Part shown: positions 35,425 to 43,047 of the stretch, piece after piece
Layout of the letters: the number at the start of each line of letters is the position of its first letter
How positions within the stretch are numbered: position 1 is the stretch's first letter
Assembly: GCF_000718005.1 (NCBI RefSeq)
Contig: NZ_JODV01000012.1
Source: Actinoalloteichus_B caeruleus
GTDB taxonomy: Bacteria > Actinomycetota > Actinomycetes > Mycobacteriales > Pseudonocardiaceae
Reading direction: 5' to 3' (one strand)
Length of the DNA stretch: 64,000 nucleotides
Program-made: the position numbers and the translations under genes
Notes under the pieces: generated by a model
Databases searched by the model: none
Told to the model about the DNA's origin: nothing
The model's input: the letters and a program-made list of their open reading frames with translations, nothing else

Positions 35425-36240
35425 TCAGCGCACGCGGCGCTCGGCGAAGAACGAGACCAACTCGGCGTTGACCGCCTCCGGTCGCTCCAGGTACCCGTAG
35501 TGGCCGGAGTCGGCCAACTCGACGTACCGGGCGGCCGGAATGGCGTCGGCGACCTCCCGGCACAGGTGCGGCGGGAGGACGAGGTCGTCGGCGAAACCGA
35601 TCACCAGCGTGGGCGTGGTGATCGACCGGTAGGCGGCCAGCCGGTCCGGGATGATGTCGAGGTCCAACTGCGCCCGGTAGCCCTTGGAGTGTTCGGCGGG
35701 CACCATCTCGAAGATGTCCAGCCAGTCCTGGCACTTCCGGTCGTCGTTCAGGGTTGCCGGTGAGAGCACCTGCATGGCGCGGATCGAGGCCGCGTAGCGG
35801 GCCGGCAGCTCGACTCCGCTGTCCACCTGCTCCCGTTCCGCCAGGGCCGCGAACCGCCGCATGACGTCGGTCCGGCCCCGGGTGGCCATCAGCACCGCCT
35901 GGCTGACCAGGTCCGCCCTGGTCACCAGGAGTTCCTGGACGACGTGGGCTCCCATCGAGGTGCCCACCAGCCGACAGGGCCCGAGCCCGAGGTGCTCGAT
36001 GAGCCCGACCGTGTCGGCGACCAGGTCCTCGACGGTGAACCCGACCAGGTCGCGGGTGCTGGCCGAACTACCCCGGTTGTCGAAGGTGATGACCCGGTAC
36101 CCCGCCGACACCAGGGCGGGCACCTGGTGCAGGTGCCAGGCCCGCCCGGTCGAACCGGACCCCATGACGAGCACGACGGGCTCGCCGTCTCCGACATCCT
36201 CGTACTGGACGCGGATGCCGTTGATGTCCGCGGTCGACAT
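35425..36240 (-). CDS. Alpha/beta-fold hydrolase
   Basis: A 271-residue hydrolase. Strand 3 region VVLVMGSGSTGRAWHLHQ provides the oxyanion hole; the nucleophile elbow is LVGTSMGAHVVQ with Ser near residue 94. The acid is likely in VIGFADDLVLPP (near residue 212) and the histidine in LADSGHYGYLERP (near residue 245). It starts at ATG 36240. The family covers esterases, thioesterase-like editing enzymes and peroxidases. It lies at the end of the minus-strand arm of the biosynthetic island, 94 bases after the class III aminotransferase, so a hydrolytic or release step in that pathway is possible but unproved. Confidence 0.85.
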   Translation of the reverse strand: MSTADINGIRVQYEDVGDGEPVVLVMGSGSTGRAWHLHQVPALVSAGYRVITFDNRGSSASTRDLVGFTVEDLVADTVGLIEHLGLGPCRLVGTSMGAHVVQELLVTRADLVSQAVLMATRGRTDVMRRFAALAEREQVDSGVELPARYAASIRAMQVLSPATLNDDRKCQDWLDIFEMVPAEHSKGYRAQLDLDIIPDRLAAYRSITTPTLVIGFADDLVLPPHLCREVADAIPAARYVELADSGHYGYLERPEAVNAELVSFFAERRVR

Positions 36241-36334
36241 GCCCTACCCCTGTCTGTCGTGATCTGGTCGGCCGCCGCCTCCGGTGGCGGCGGCGACGGC
36301 GGCGGCCCCGTCGGCCCGCCCGGTCCGGGCGTTG

Positions 36335-37672
36335 TCAGCCCACCAGGGCGTCGGTGACCGCGAGGGCCTCGTCGAGGGCCTTGAGCCCCAGCGCCAGCTC
36401 CTCCTCGCTGATCACCAGCGGAGGGGCGAGGTGCAGCCTGTTCATGTTCACGAAGGGCCAGACCCCGTTCGCCCGCATGGCCGCGGCCAGCTGGTTCATC
36501 GGGGCCGCGTCGGCGCCGCTGGCGTTGAACGGCACCAGGGGTTCCCGGGTGTCCCTGTCCCGCACCAGCTCCACCGCCCAGAACAGGCCCCGCCCACGCA
36601 CGTGCCCGACGGAGGGGTGGCGCTCGGCGAGCTCCCGCAGCGCCGGTTCCACGACCTCCGAACCCAGGCGCCGCACCCGGCGCAGCAGGTCGGTCTCCTC
36701 GAACACCTGGATGGAGGCGACCCCGGCGGCGCAGGCGAGTGGATGGCCCGAGTAGGTCAGTCCGCCCGGGTAGGCCCGGTCGGTGAACGTGTCCGCGATC
36801 CGCCGTGAGATGACCACGCCACCCAGTGGGACGTAACCGGAATTGACCCCCTTGGCGAAGGTGATCAGGTCCGGGGTGACGTCCCAGGCGTCCACCGCGA
36901 ACCACTCCCCGACCCGGCCGAACCCGACCATCACCTCGTCGGAGATGAGCAGGATGCCGTGCCGGTCGCAGAGTTCCCGCACTCCCGCCAGGTACCCCGG
37001 CGGGGGGACGAGCACGCCGTTGGTGCCCACGACCGGTTCGAGCAGGACGGCGGCCACCGTGTCCGGTCCCTCGAACTGGATGACCTCGGCGAGGTGGCGC
37101 AGCGCGCGGTCGCTCTCCTCCTCCTCGGTGGTGGCGTGGAACGCGGACCGGTAGAGGTGCGGGCCGAAGAAGCGCGCGACGCCGGGCACACCGGGCTCGT
37201 TCGCCCACCGCCTCGGGTCCCCGGTCAACGTGATGGAGCCGGCGGTCGCCCCGTGGTAGGAGCGGTAGGCCGAGAGGACCTTGTGGCGCCCGGTGTGCAG
37301 CCTGGCCATCCGCACCGCGTGCTCGACGGCCTCCGTGCCACCGTTGGTGAAGAACACCGCGTCGAGGTCCCCCGGCGCGCGTTCGACGATGAGTCGGGCC
37401 AGGGTGGACCGCGTCTCGTTGCCGAACTGCGGCGCGACGGTGCAGAGCCGCTCGGCCTGGTCGCGGATGGCGGCCACGACCCTGGGATGTTGGTGGCCGA
37501 GGTTCACGTTGACCAGTTGGGAGGCGAGGTCCAGGTACCGGTTCCCGTCGTGGTCCCAGAACCAGCACCCCTCGCCGCCGGCGATGGGCAACGGGTTCAC
37601 CGACCCCTGCGCCGACCAGGAGTGGAAGACGTGGTCGCGCTCGGCGGCGGAGATCTCGGCGGCGTCGCTCAT
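36335..37672 (-). CDS. Class III aminotransferase (PLP-dependent)
   Basis: A 445-residue aminotransferase. The start is ATG 37672 (MSDAAEISAAERDHVFHSWS); an open frame further upstream is Pro/Arg-rich and ignored. Features are VFFTNGGTEAVEHAVRMAR for phosphate binding, SYHGATAGSITLTGDPRRW, LISDEVMVGFGRVGEWFAVD with the PLP aspartate, and the PLP lysine in TFAKGVNSGYVPLGG near residue 275. The family includes omega-amino acid:pyruvate transaminases. It lies between an alpha/beta hydrolase and an MbtH gene on the same strand, so it may supply an amine or diamino acid for a peptide product. The amine donor and acceptor cannot be inferred. Confidence 0.92.
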   Translation of the reverse strand: MSDAAEISAAERDHVFHSWSAQGSVNPLPIAGGEGCWFWDHDGNRYLDLASQLVNVNLGHQHPRVVAAIRDQAERLCTVAPQFGNETRSTLARLIVERAPGDLDAVFFTNGGTEAVEHAVRMARLHTGRHKVLSAYRSYHGATAGSITLTGDPRRWANEPGVPGVARFFGPHLYRSAFHATTEEEESDRALRHLAEVIQFEGPDTVAAVLLEPVVGTNGVLVPPPGYLAGVRELCDRHGILLISDEVMVGFGRVGEWFAVDAWDVTPDLITFAKGVNSGYVPLGGVVISRRIADTFTDRAYPGGLTYSGHPLACAAGVASIQVFEETDLLRRVRRLGSEVVEPALRELAERHPSVGHVRGRGLFWAVELVRDRDTREPLVPFNASGADAAPMNQLAAAMRANGVWPFVNMNRLHLAPPLVISEEELALGLKALDEALAVTDALVG

Positions 37673-37931
37673 GCCCTTGCGGCCCCTTCTCGCGGTGTCC
37701 GTGGAGGTCGGTCCCGAGGTGACCGACGGGTCACCCCGGGACCGACTCCCAGTGTGCCCCGGAGCCCGGTCGTCCCGTTCGGGAGGCCGAGGGCGGACCC
37801 GGAGGCCCCGCGCCCGGGAGGGCGCGGGCGTACGCCGAGCCGGGGTGGATGGTGCCGTCCCGGCACTGGTCCGGTCCGGGACCGCCGGGGCGGACCCGGA
37901 CGTCCCCCGGTGAACCCCCGTCCGGACCTCG

Positions 37932-38159
37932 TCAGTCGCCGGAGCTCCCGGCCCCCTCCATCTCACGGACGAGGCTCCTGGGGCGCATGTCAGTCCAGTT
38001 CTCCTCGATGTAGTCGAGGCAGGACTGCCGGTCGGTCTCGGTCACCACGACGGTCCAGCCACCCGGCACCTCCGCGAACGACGGCCAGAGGGAGTACTGG
38101 CCCTCGTCGTTGATGAGCACCAGGTAGGTCGCGTCCGGATCTTCGAACGGATTGGTCAT
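37932..38159 (-). CDS. MbtH-like protein
   Basis: A 75-residue MbtH-family chaperone that binds and activates adenylation domains of nonribosomal peptide synthetases. It starts at ATG 38159 after GGAGGAA. It contains the family hallmarks NPFEDPDATYLVLINDEGQ, SLWPSFAEVPGGW and LDYIEENWTDMRPRSL. An upstream in-frame extension is non-coding. It is the first gene of the minus-strand arm. No adenylation domain is encoded anywhere in this window, so its NRPS partner must lie elsewhere or have been lost. Confidence 0.95.
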   Translation of the reverse strand: MTNPFEDPDATYLVLINDEGQYSLWPSFAEVPGGWTVVVTETDRQSCLDYIEENWTDMRPRSLVREMEGAGSSGD

Positions 38160-39018
38160 CAGCGTTCCTCCGTCGTCCGTGCCGAGCAGTGCGATCACCC
38201 ACCGGCCATCGGCTCGCGGGCCGGCCGGGAGGTCGTGTTCGGCGTCCTGTTCGTCCTCTCGAACTGCCAGCCGCGAAACGGCGGTCTCCCGGAACAACGG
38301 GTCGTCCGGTGTCGAACACGCCGATTCGCCCTGTCCCCCGTTCCGCGTGCCATTCAATTCGAGGACGATGTGGAGCGTCAAGGACTTTCGCCTCATGTTG
38401 GGAACGCTGGTCACGGCGCGAGTCCGCCGGCGAGTCGTCGGCACGGTGGAGCTCCTGACGCCCTTGGTCGGCTGGCCTGCGGGCACGTCCGCGTGCTCCC
38501 CGGGAGAGGTCCGCCGCTCCCTCCGTTGTCCACGGGCTCAGGGCTGGTGGCTTCGCCCGGCCGCAGGACGTCACGGTCGACCGGGATGCCGGAGGTCGAC
38601 TGGGACGTCGGGATCGGCAGCCCTGGTGGGCCTGGCGGGGAAGCGGCCCGCCGGGAACGGCGCCCTCGTGCTCGAACGGACCGGGGGTGCCTGCCTGGGG
38701 CGTTGGATCCGGAGCACCCGGCTGGGAGGGCACGATCTCGGGCCGGCACCGACACGGCGCCGGCCAGGAGGAGCGGTCGTGTCACCGGCAACGGCCCACC
38801 AGAGGGGCGGGCGCCGGCGGCGCCGCTGCGCCATCGCACCCGCACGGGGGGAAGGGAAGCGCTGACGACGGAACAGCTCCGCCTCATCGGGCCATCGCAC
38901 CCGCAAGGGGGACCGGGCCCTCCGAGAAGGAGGTTTCACGGACACCTGAAGGTCCTCGTCCGGCCCGGACTGCGTTGTTAGCGTCCTTCGCAGTTTCGCC
39001 AGCCGAGGGCGACCAGGA
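38160..39018. other. Long divergent region between mbtH and the plus-strand arm
   Basis: These 859 bases have no intact gene. Open frames here are Arg/Pro-rich without codon bias. The stretch contains the mbtH ribosome site and a pair of near-identical 21-base repeats 61 bases apart (listed separately). It may be decayed sequence. Confidence 0.5.
38830..38911. repeat. Pair of 21-bp direct repeats with 61-bp period
   Basis: GCCATCGCACCCGCA followed by C or A and GGGGG occurs at 38830-38850 and 38891-38911, with 20 of 21 positions identical. The 61-base period equals that of type I-E CRISPR arrays, but there are only two copies, the stem is poor and no cas gene is near. Function unknown. Confidence 0.55.
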
Positions 39019-39168
39019 GTGGACGAGGACGACGATGGACGGTTATCCGCGATCGAGAACACGTCGAACGAGCAGGTCGGCTCCCGCCAGCGCGCCGAGG
39101 GGAACAATGACTGGTGGATCGTTTCCCGTGGTCTGGGAAAGCTCCTGAACGAGATCCGCTCGCGGTGA
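39019..39168 (+). CDS. Small ORF, 49 residues, function unknown
   Basis: GTG 39019 to TGA 39166-39168 encodes an acidic start (VDEDDDGRLSAIEN), a polar middle (NEQVGSRQRAEGNN) and an amphipathic end (DWWIVSRGLGKLLNEIRSR). Codon third positions are strongly G/C in this frame only, which supports real coding. GAGGG lies nine bases upstream and AGGA abuts the start. It precedes the aminotransferase-methyltransferase-halogenase arm by 296 bases on the same strand. I recognise no family. It could be a precursor peptide, a small regulatory protein, or the 3' end of a lost gene (the frame is open back to 38948). Confidence 0.5.
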   Translation: MDEDDDGRLSAIENTSNEQVGSRQRAEGNNDWWIVSRGLGKLLNEIRSR

Positions 39169-39279
39169 GAAGGATCGTTTCCCTGGGCCGTTCGGACCGG
39201 TCACGGATTCCGGGTCGCGGCGTGGGGAGCACGTGCCGCGTGGTCGATCCGCCGGCCAGACGCTGGTGACACCCAGGGG

Positions 39280-39307
39280 CCGCCCGCCGCCCGCCGCCCG
39301 CCGCCCG
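39280..39307. repeat. Four tandem 7-bp CCGCCCG repeats
   Basis: Heptamer CCGCCCG is repeated four times without interruption in the non-coding leader of the aminotransferase gene, then followed by CCA. It is a slippage-prone microsatellite with no evident function. Confidence 0.85.
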
Positions 39308-39464
39308 CCAGACGAGCTGATCGGACCTGGTGTCCCGGACTCCCGCGCCCACCGAGAGCTCGCGGGCCGGGACGCCGCCCCACGCGCCTTCCCGCGTCCG
39401 GCCGTGCCGTCCGGAACCGCCCGCGCGCCGCCACCCGTCGCGGCGCCTCCGTGCTGGGAGACCG

Positions 39465-40592
39465 ATGAACCACCGAACGACGACTCCGGCCGCCGCGGCG
39501 CCGTTCGACGTCGCCCACGTGCCTCCGGCCGGCCGGCTCACCACGGCCGTCCGGACCGACCGCATGCGCCACCCGGGGTTCGGCCGGGTCCTCACCGAGC
39601 ACATGGTGACGATCCGGTGGACCGAGGATGCCGGCTGGCACGAGGCGCGCCTGCGCCCGTACCAAGCCCTGGAGTTCGACCCGGCGACCGTCGGCATCCA
39701 CTACGGCCAGATCGTGTTCGAAGGACTGAAGGCGTACTCCCTCGCGGACGGCCGGGTCGGGATCTTCCGTCCCGACGCGGCGGCCAGGCGTCTCCAGCGG
39801 TCGGCGACTCGGCTCGCGATGCCCGAGATGCCGACGGCGCTGTTCACCTCCGCCCTGACCGAGCTCGTTCGGGCCGACCGGGACTGGGTGCCGGCAGAGG
39901 TCGGCAAAAGCCTCTACCTGCGCCCCGTCCTGATGGCCACCGAGGCCGACCTGGACCTGCGACCGGCCCGCGAGTACCTGTTCCTGCTGATCGCCTTCGT
40001 CACCGACAACTTCTTCCCGGGTGAACTCCGCCCGAGGACCGTCTGGGTCTGCGAGGACCACGTCCGGGCGGCACCGGGTGGCACCGGTGAGGCCAAGCCC
40101 CCCGGGAACTACGCGGCGAGTCTGCTCGCCCAGGAGCAGGCGAGGGAGCGGGGCTGTGACCAGGTCGTGTGGCTGGACGCGGTCGAGCGCCGCTGGGTCG
40201 AGGAGATGGGTGGGATGAACCTGTTCTTCGCCGTGGGCCCCGAGGAGGCGCCGCGTCTGCTGACCCCACCGCTGCGCGGCACGATCCTGCCGGGAGTGAC
40301 CCGCGACTCCCTGATCACGATCGCCTCGGATCTCGGGTGGTCGACATCCGAGGAACCGATCAGCGTGGAGCAGTGGCGGAGGTGGGCGGATGGTGGCTCG
40401 CTGCGGGAGGTGTTCGCCTGCGGAACGGCGGCGGTGGTGACTCCCGTCGGGACGGTCCGGTCGGCGGCCGGCGACTGGACCGTGAACGGGGGTCGGGCGG
40501 GGCCGCTCGCCGCCCGCCTGCGGACCGCGCTGCTCGACGTCCAACACGGGCTGGTCCCCGACCGGCATGGCTGGATGGTCCCGGTCGGTTGA
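39465..40592 (+). CDS. Branched-chain amino acid aminotransferase family protein (class IV)
   Basis: A 375-residue PLP fold-type IV aminotransferase. The start is ATG 39465 with GGGAG upstream; the longer open frame is non-coding. It shows GIHYGQIVFEGLKAYSLADG, FRPDAAARRLQRSATRLAMP and KSLYLRPVLMATE. The PLP lysine is in GTGEAKPPGNYAASLLAQEQ near residue 207, followed by EEMGGMNLFFAV and GTAAVVTPVG. A housekeeping IlvE would have the same features, but the neighbour is an alpha-ketoacid methyltransferase-like enzyme. A dedicated role is therefore likely: deaminating an amino acid for methylation and reaminating the product. This is inference from context. Confidence 0.9.
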   Translation: MNHRTTTPAAAAPFDVAHVPPAGRLTTAVRTDRMRHPGFGRVLTEHMVTIRWTEDAGWHEARLRPYQALEFDPATVGIHYGQIVFEGLKAYSLADGRVGIFRPDAAARRLQRSATRLAMPEMPTALFTSALTELVRADRDWVPAEVGKSLYLRPVLMATEADLDLRPAREYLFLLIAFVTDNFFPGELRPRTVWVCEDHVRAAPGGTGEAKPPGNYAASLLAQEQARERGCDQVVWLDAVERRWVEEMGGMNLFFAVGPEEAPRLLTPPLRGTILPGVTRDSLITIASDLGWSTSEEPISVEQWRRWADGGSLREVFACGTAAVVTPVGTVRSAAGDWTVNGGRAGPLAARLRTALLDVQHGLVPDRHGWMVPVG

Positions 40593-40707
40593 CCGCCGCC
40601 TCCCGCGCTCCCGCCGGCATCCACTGCCGGCCCGACCCGATCGTTCCCACGACGGCCTGGGAATTCCCCGGCCATGCCCCGGTTCAGCCTGTGAGAGGAC
40701 ACGAGAG

Positions 40708-41730
40708 ATGACCGTCACTGACGAGGTACCGACCACCGCCGCGGTGGGCCCCCGGGAGGCGGCGGCCGACGCTGCGGGCGCCGCCGCGCTGCTGGAGATC
40801 GGGGACCGCCTCGGTCTGCTCCCCCACATCGACCAGGGGCAGAGCGTGACCGCCGCGAGGCTGGCGGCCGAGGCGGACCTCCCCGAGGAGGGCGTCGCCA
40901 ACTACCTGGAGGCGATGTCCTCGGCCGGCATCATGGTCGACTCCCCCGATGGGGAGGGGGGCCTGCGGGTGGCCGATGACTTCGACCAGATCCAGTACGA
41001 GGCGGGCTACCTGTCGTGGGCGATGAACGCGAACCGCCCGTTCGTGAACAACGCCGTGGAGTTCCTGCGCGCTCCCCTGGACTCGAGGGCGAAGTACCCC
41101 AGGGACGGCCGCCAGGTGGCGGTGTCCTCGGAGTGGATGGGTTCGAAGGGGTTCTACCCGGTCGCCCTCCAGACGATCCTCGACGCCCGTCCCTCCCGGG
41201 TGGTGGACCTGGGCGCCGGCACCGCCCGACTGCTGATCGAGGTCATGCTCCAGCTCCCGGAGACCACGGCGGTGGCCCTGGACCTGGACGGCCCGTCCTG
41301 CGAGGAGGCGGTCCTGGCGGCCGAGCGCGCTGGCGTGGCCGACCGGCTCACCGTCATCGAGGCACCGATCCAGTCGGTCGCCGAGGACCCCACGCCGGTG
41401 CTGGGGGCTGACGTGGTGCACGCGGGCTTCGTCTTCCACGACATGATGCCCGACGAGGAGCATGTCGCCGACGCCGTGCTCGCCAACTGCCGGGAGGGCC
41501 TGCGGCCTGGCGGCATGATGGCGATCACCGACGCGGTGCCGTACGTGAAGAACATCCGGGAACGGCGGTTCAGCGCGATCGTGAGCTACTACCACAAGCA
41601 GTTCATGCGCCGCCGTCTCCTCAGCGTGGAGGAGTGGACCGCCAAGTTGTCCGGTGCCGGCTTCTCGTCGGTGGAGTGCGTGCCACACCGCTTCCCGACC
41701 GGCCGGCTGTTCCGGGCCACCAAGGCCTAG
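40708..41730 (+). CDS. SAM-dependent methyltransferase resembling alpha-ketoacid C-methyltransferases (MppJ/MarI/SgvM type)
   Basis: A 340-residue methyltransferase of the small-molecule (COMT-like) fold: an N-terminal dimerisation/helix-turn-helix part (1-90) and a Rossmann domain with RVVDLGAGTARLLIEVM at 164-180. His244-Asp245 (GFVFHDMMPDE) and His296 (VSYYHKQFM) are exactly 52 residues apart. In MppJ, a phenylpyruvate beta-C-methyltransferase with a non-haem iron site, the metal ligands as I recall are His243 and His295, with Asp244 and Arg127 nearby; Arg127 is also present here. This supports methylation of the beta carbon of an alpha-keto acid. The substrate could be indolepyruvate, phenylpyruvate or a branched keto acid. 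It follows the aminotransferase by 115 bases, probably in one operon. Confidence 0.75.
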   Translation: MTVTDEVPTTAAVGPREAAADAAGAAALLEIGDRLGLLPHIDQGQSVTAARLAAEADLPEEGVANYLEAMSSAGIMVDSPDGEGGLRVADDFDQIQYEAGYLSWAMNANRPFVNNAVEFLRAPLDSRAKYPRDGRQVAVSSEWMGSKGFYPVALQTILDARPSRVVDLGAGTARLLIEVMLQLPETTAVALDLDGPSCEEAVLAAERAGVADRLTVIEAPIQSVAEDPTPVLGADVVHAGFVFHDMMPDEEHVADAVLANCREGLRPGGMMAITDAVPYVKNIRERRFSAIVSYYHKQFMRRRLLSVEEWTAKLSGAGFSSVECVPHRFPTGRLFRATKA

Positions 41731-42206
41731 GACCGGTGCCCCCGTCGCGGCGGGGCGGCGCACCGGCCGTCGTCGGGGCACCGCCCCGCTCGGCGTCGTC
41801 GACGTCCCCGCTGTCGACCGGCGCGGCCGGAGCGGCGGACCCGAGGGTCCACGTGGGATTGGACGCTCCCCGTTCATCAACGCTTCCCGACGTCCTGGCG
41901 GCATTCCCCGGTTGACGTCGCGTCGATCCAGCGATTGCCGGCCGGCCCCGGTCGTCGCTCGTGGGGCGGCCGCCCGCGAGCGGGTCGTCCCGTCGGGTTC
42001 ACGACGGCCTGGCCCACCCCGTTTCCACCCACCGTTGGTCCATGATGGCGCGTCCCTGACGTCCAGCGCGTCGACAGCGCTCACCCACCTGCGGGTACAT
42101 GCTCGCGTCACCGCGATTTCAACCTCGGTCCAGATCACCGCGGGTACGTTGCGTCGGCGGCCCACGCCCGGGTTCGCACACGCCTCGCAGGAAGCGCTGT
42201 TGGCCG
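41731..42206. other. Intergenic region after the methyltransferase
   Basis: No intact gene is seen in these 476 bases apart from the terminator-like hairpin at the start. Open frames are Arg/Pro-rich and lack codon bias. Confidence 0.5.
41740..41755 (+). terminator. Candidate terminator after the methyltransferase gene
   Basis: Stem CCCCG (41740-41744) / CGGGG (41751-41755) with a six-base loop begins ten bases after the stop codon. Short but well placed; no U-tract. Confidence 0.35.
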
Positions 42207-42395
42207 ATGCGCAGACCATTCGACAACGACGACACGTTCGCCCTCTCCCCCGTCGACGACCGGGATCGGCACCGCCCGTGGGCACGGCTCGGCGGGGTGC
42301 GTGTCAGGAGGCGCTGGTACCGCACCGAGGGTTCTCGGCTCGTCGTGACCGAGTGGTCGCGCACACGGACGGCGGGAGGGCTGGTGCCACTGGGC
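42207..42395 (+). pseudogene. Degenerate second MbtH-like gene
   Basis: Reading from ATG 42207, the frame gives MRRPFDNDDTFALSPVDD, then DRDRHRPWARLGGVRVRRRW and finally VVTEWSRTRTAGGL. These follow the MbtH pattern in order: NPFDNDDGTF at the start, DEGQHSLWP, the second tryptophan after xxVPxGW, and the closing NWTDMRPxSL. Several invariant residues are lost (the serine and proline of SLWP, the glycine before the second Trp, the DMRP core), and the frame runs on for another 146 codons of low-complexity sequence. I interpret this as a decayed mbtH, not a functional protein. The match is by eye. Confidence 0.5.
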
Positions 42396-43047
42396 GAGGG
42401 CGCGCGACGCGATGTCGGCCAGGGCGGTGGGGGGCGTGGCCGCGCGCGCCACCACCACGGGTGGGTCGAGGGCGCGCCGCCGACCGTGCGCCGGTCCTCC
42501 GCACCGCCACCACGGTCGTCCCGTCGGCGCCGGGAGCGCGGGACACCGTGGTGGGAGCACACGGCGTCGGACGGGGTCGGTCCCGTCCTCCCACTGTCGG
42601 AAGAGGACGTGCGGAGCTCCCGGCCGGCCCTGTCCGTTGCTCCGCTCCGGTGTCCTCGACGGATGGGACGGCCCGGGGGCAGCCCGCCGTCCCCCGCATC
42701 TCGCGCGTCGAGGACCGATCGGGGCACCACCGGATCGACCGCGCACTCGGTCCTGGCTCGACCACCTCGCGCCCGGATCCGCGACGCGCCGCACCCGCGT
42801 GAGCGGAACCGCCGGTCGCTGACGAACGCCTGACGCGCGATCCACGTCCCGTGGCCGTCCTGTTCCGCGACGGCGTGTCGTCCGCGCCTCCCAGCCAGCC
42901 CAGCCGGTGCCGACGCACGTCGGGGGTCGGCGGCTCCCGCTGGCCCGAACGCGAGGGCGCGGGCGCCATGACCCGCCGCGCCGCTCCACCGCCGTCCCCG
43001 GACGGACGGCACAGGAACACCCACTCCGACAACGGAAGGACACGCAG
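42396..43047. other. Region upstream of the halogenase without intact genes
   Basis: These 652 bases contain long Arg/Pro/Gly-rich open frames on both strands, none with start signals or recognisable domains. They may be remains of decayed genes next to the mbtH relic. The halogenase ribosome site (GGAAGG) is at the right end. Confidence 0.45.

Noticed and set aside
38830..38911. CRISPR array
   Set aside because: Only two repeats, poor stem, no cas genes in the window; kept only as an unexplained repeat pair.
42396..43047. NRPS remnants before the halogenase
   Set aside because: I looked for adenylation, condensation and carrier motifs in all frames and found none that I could support.
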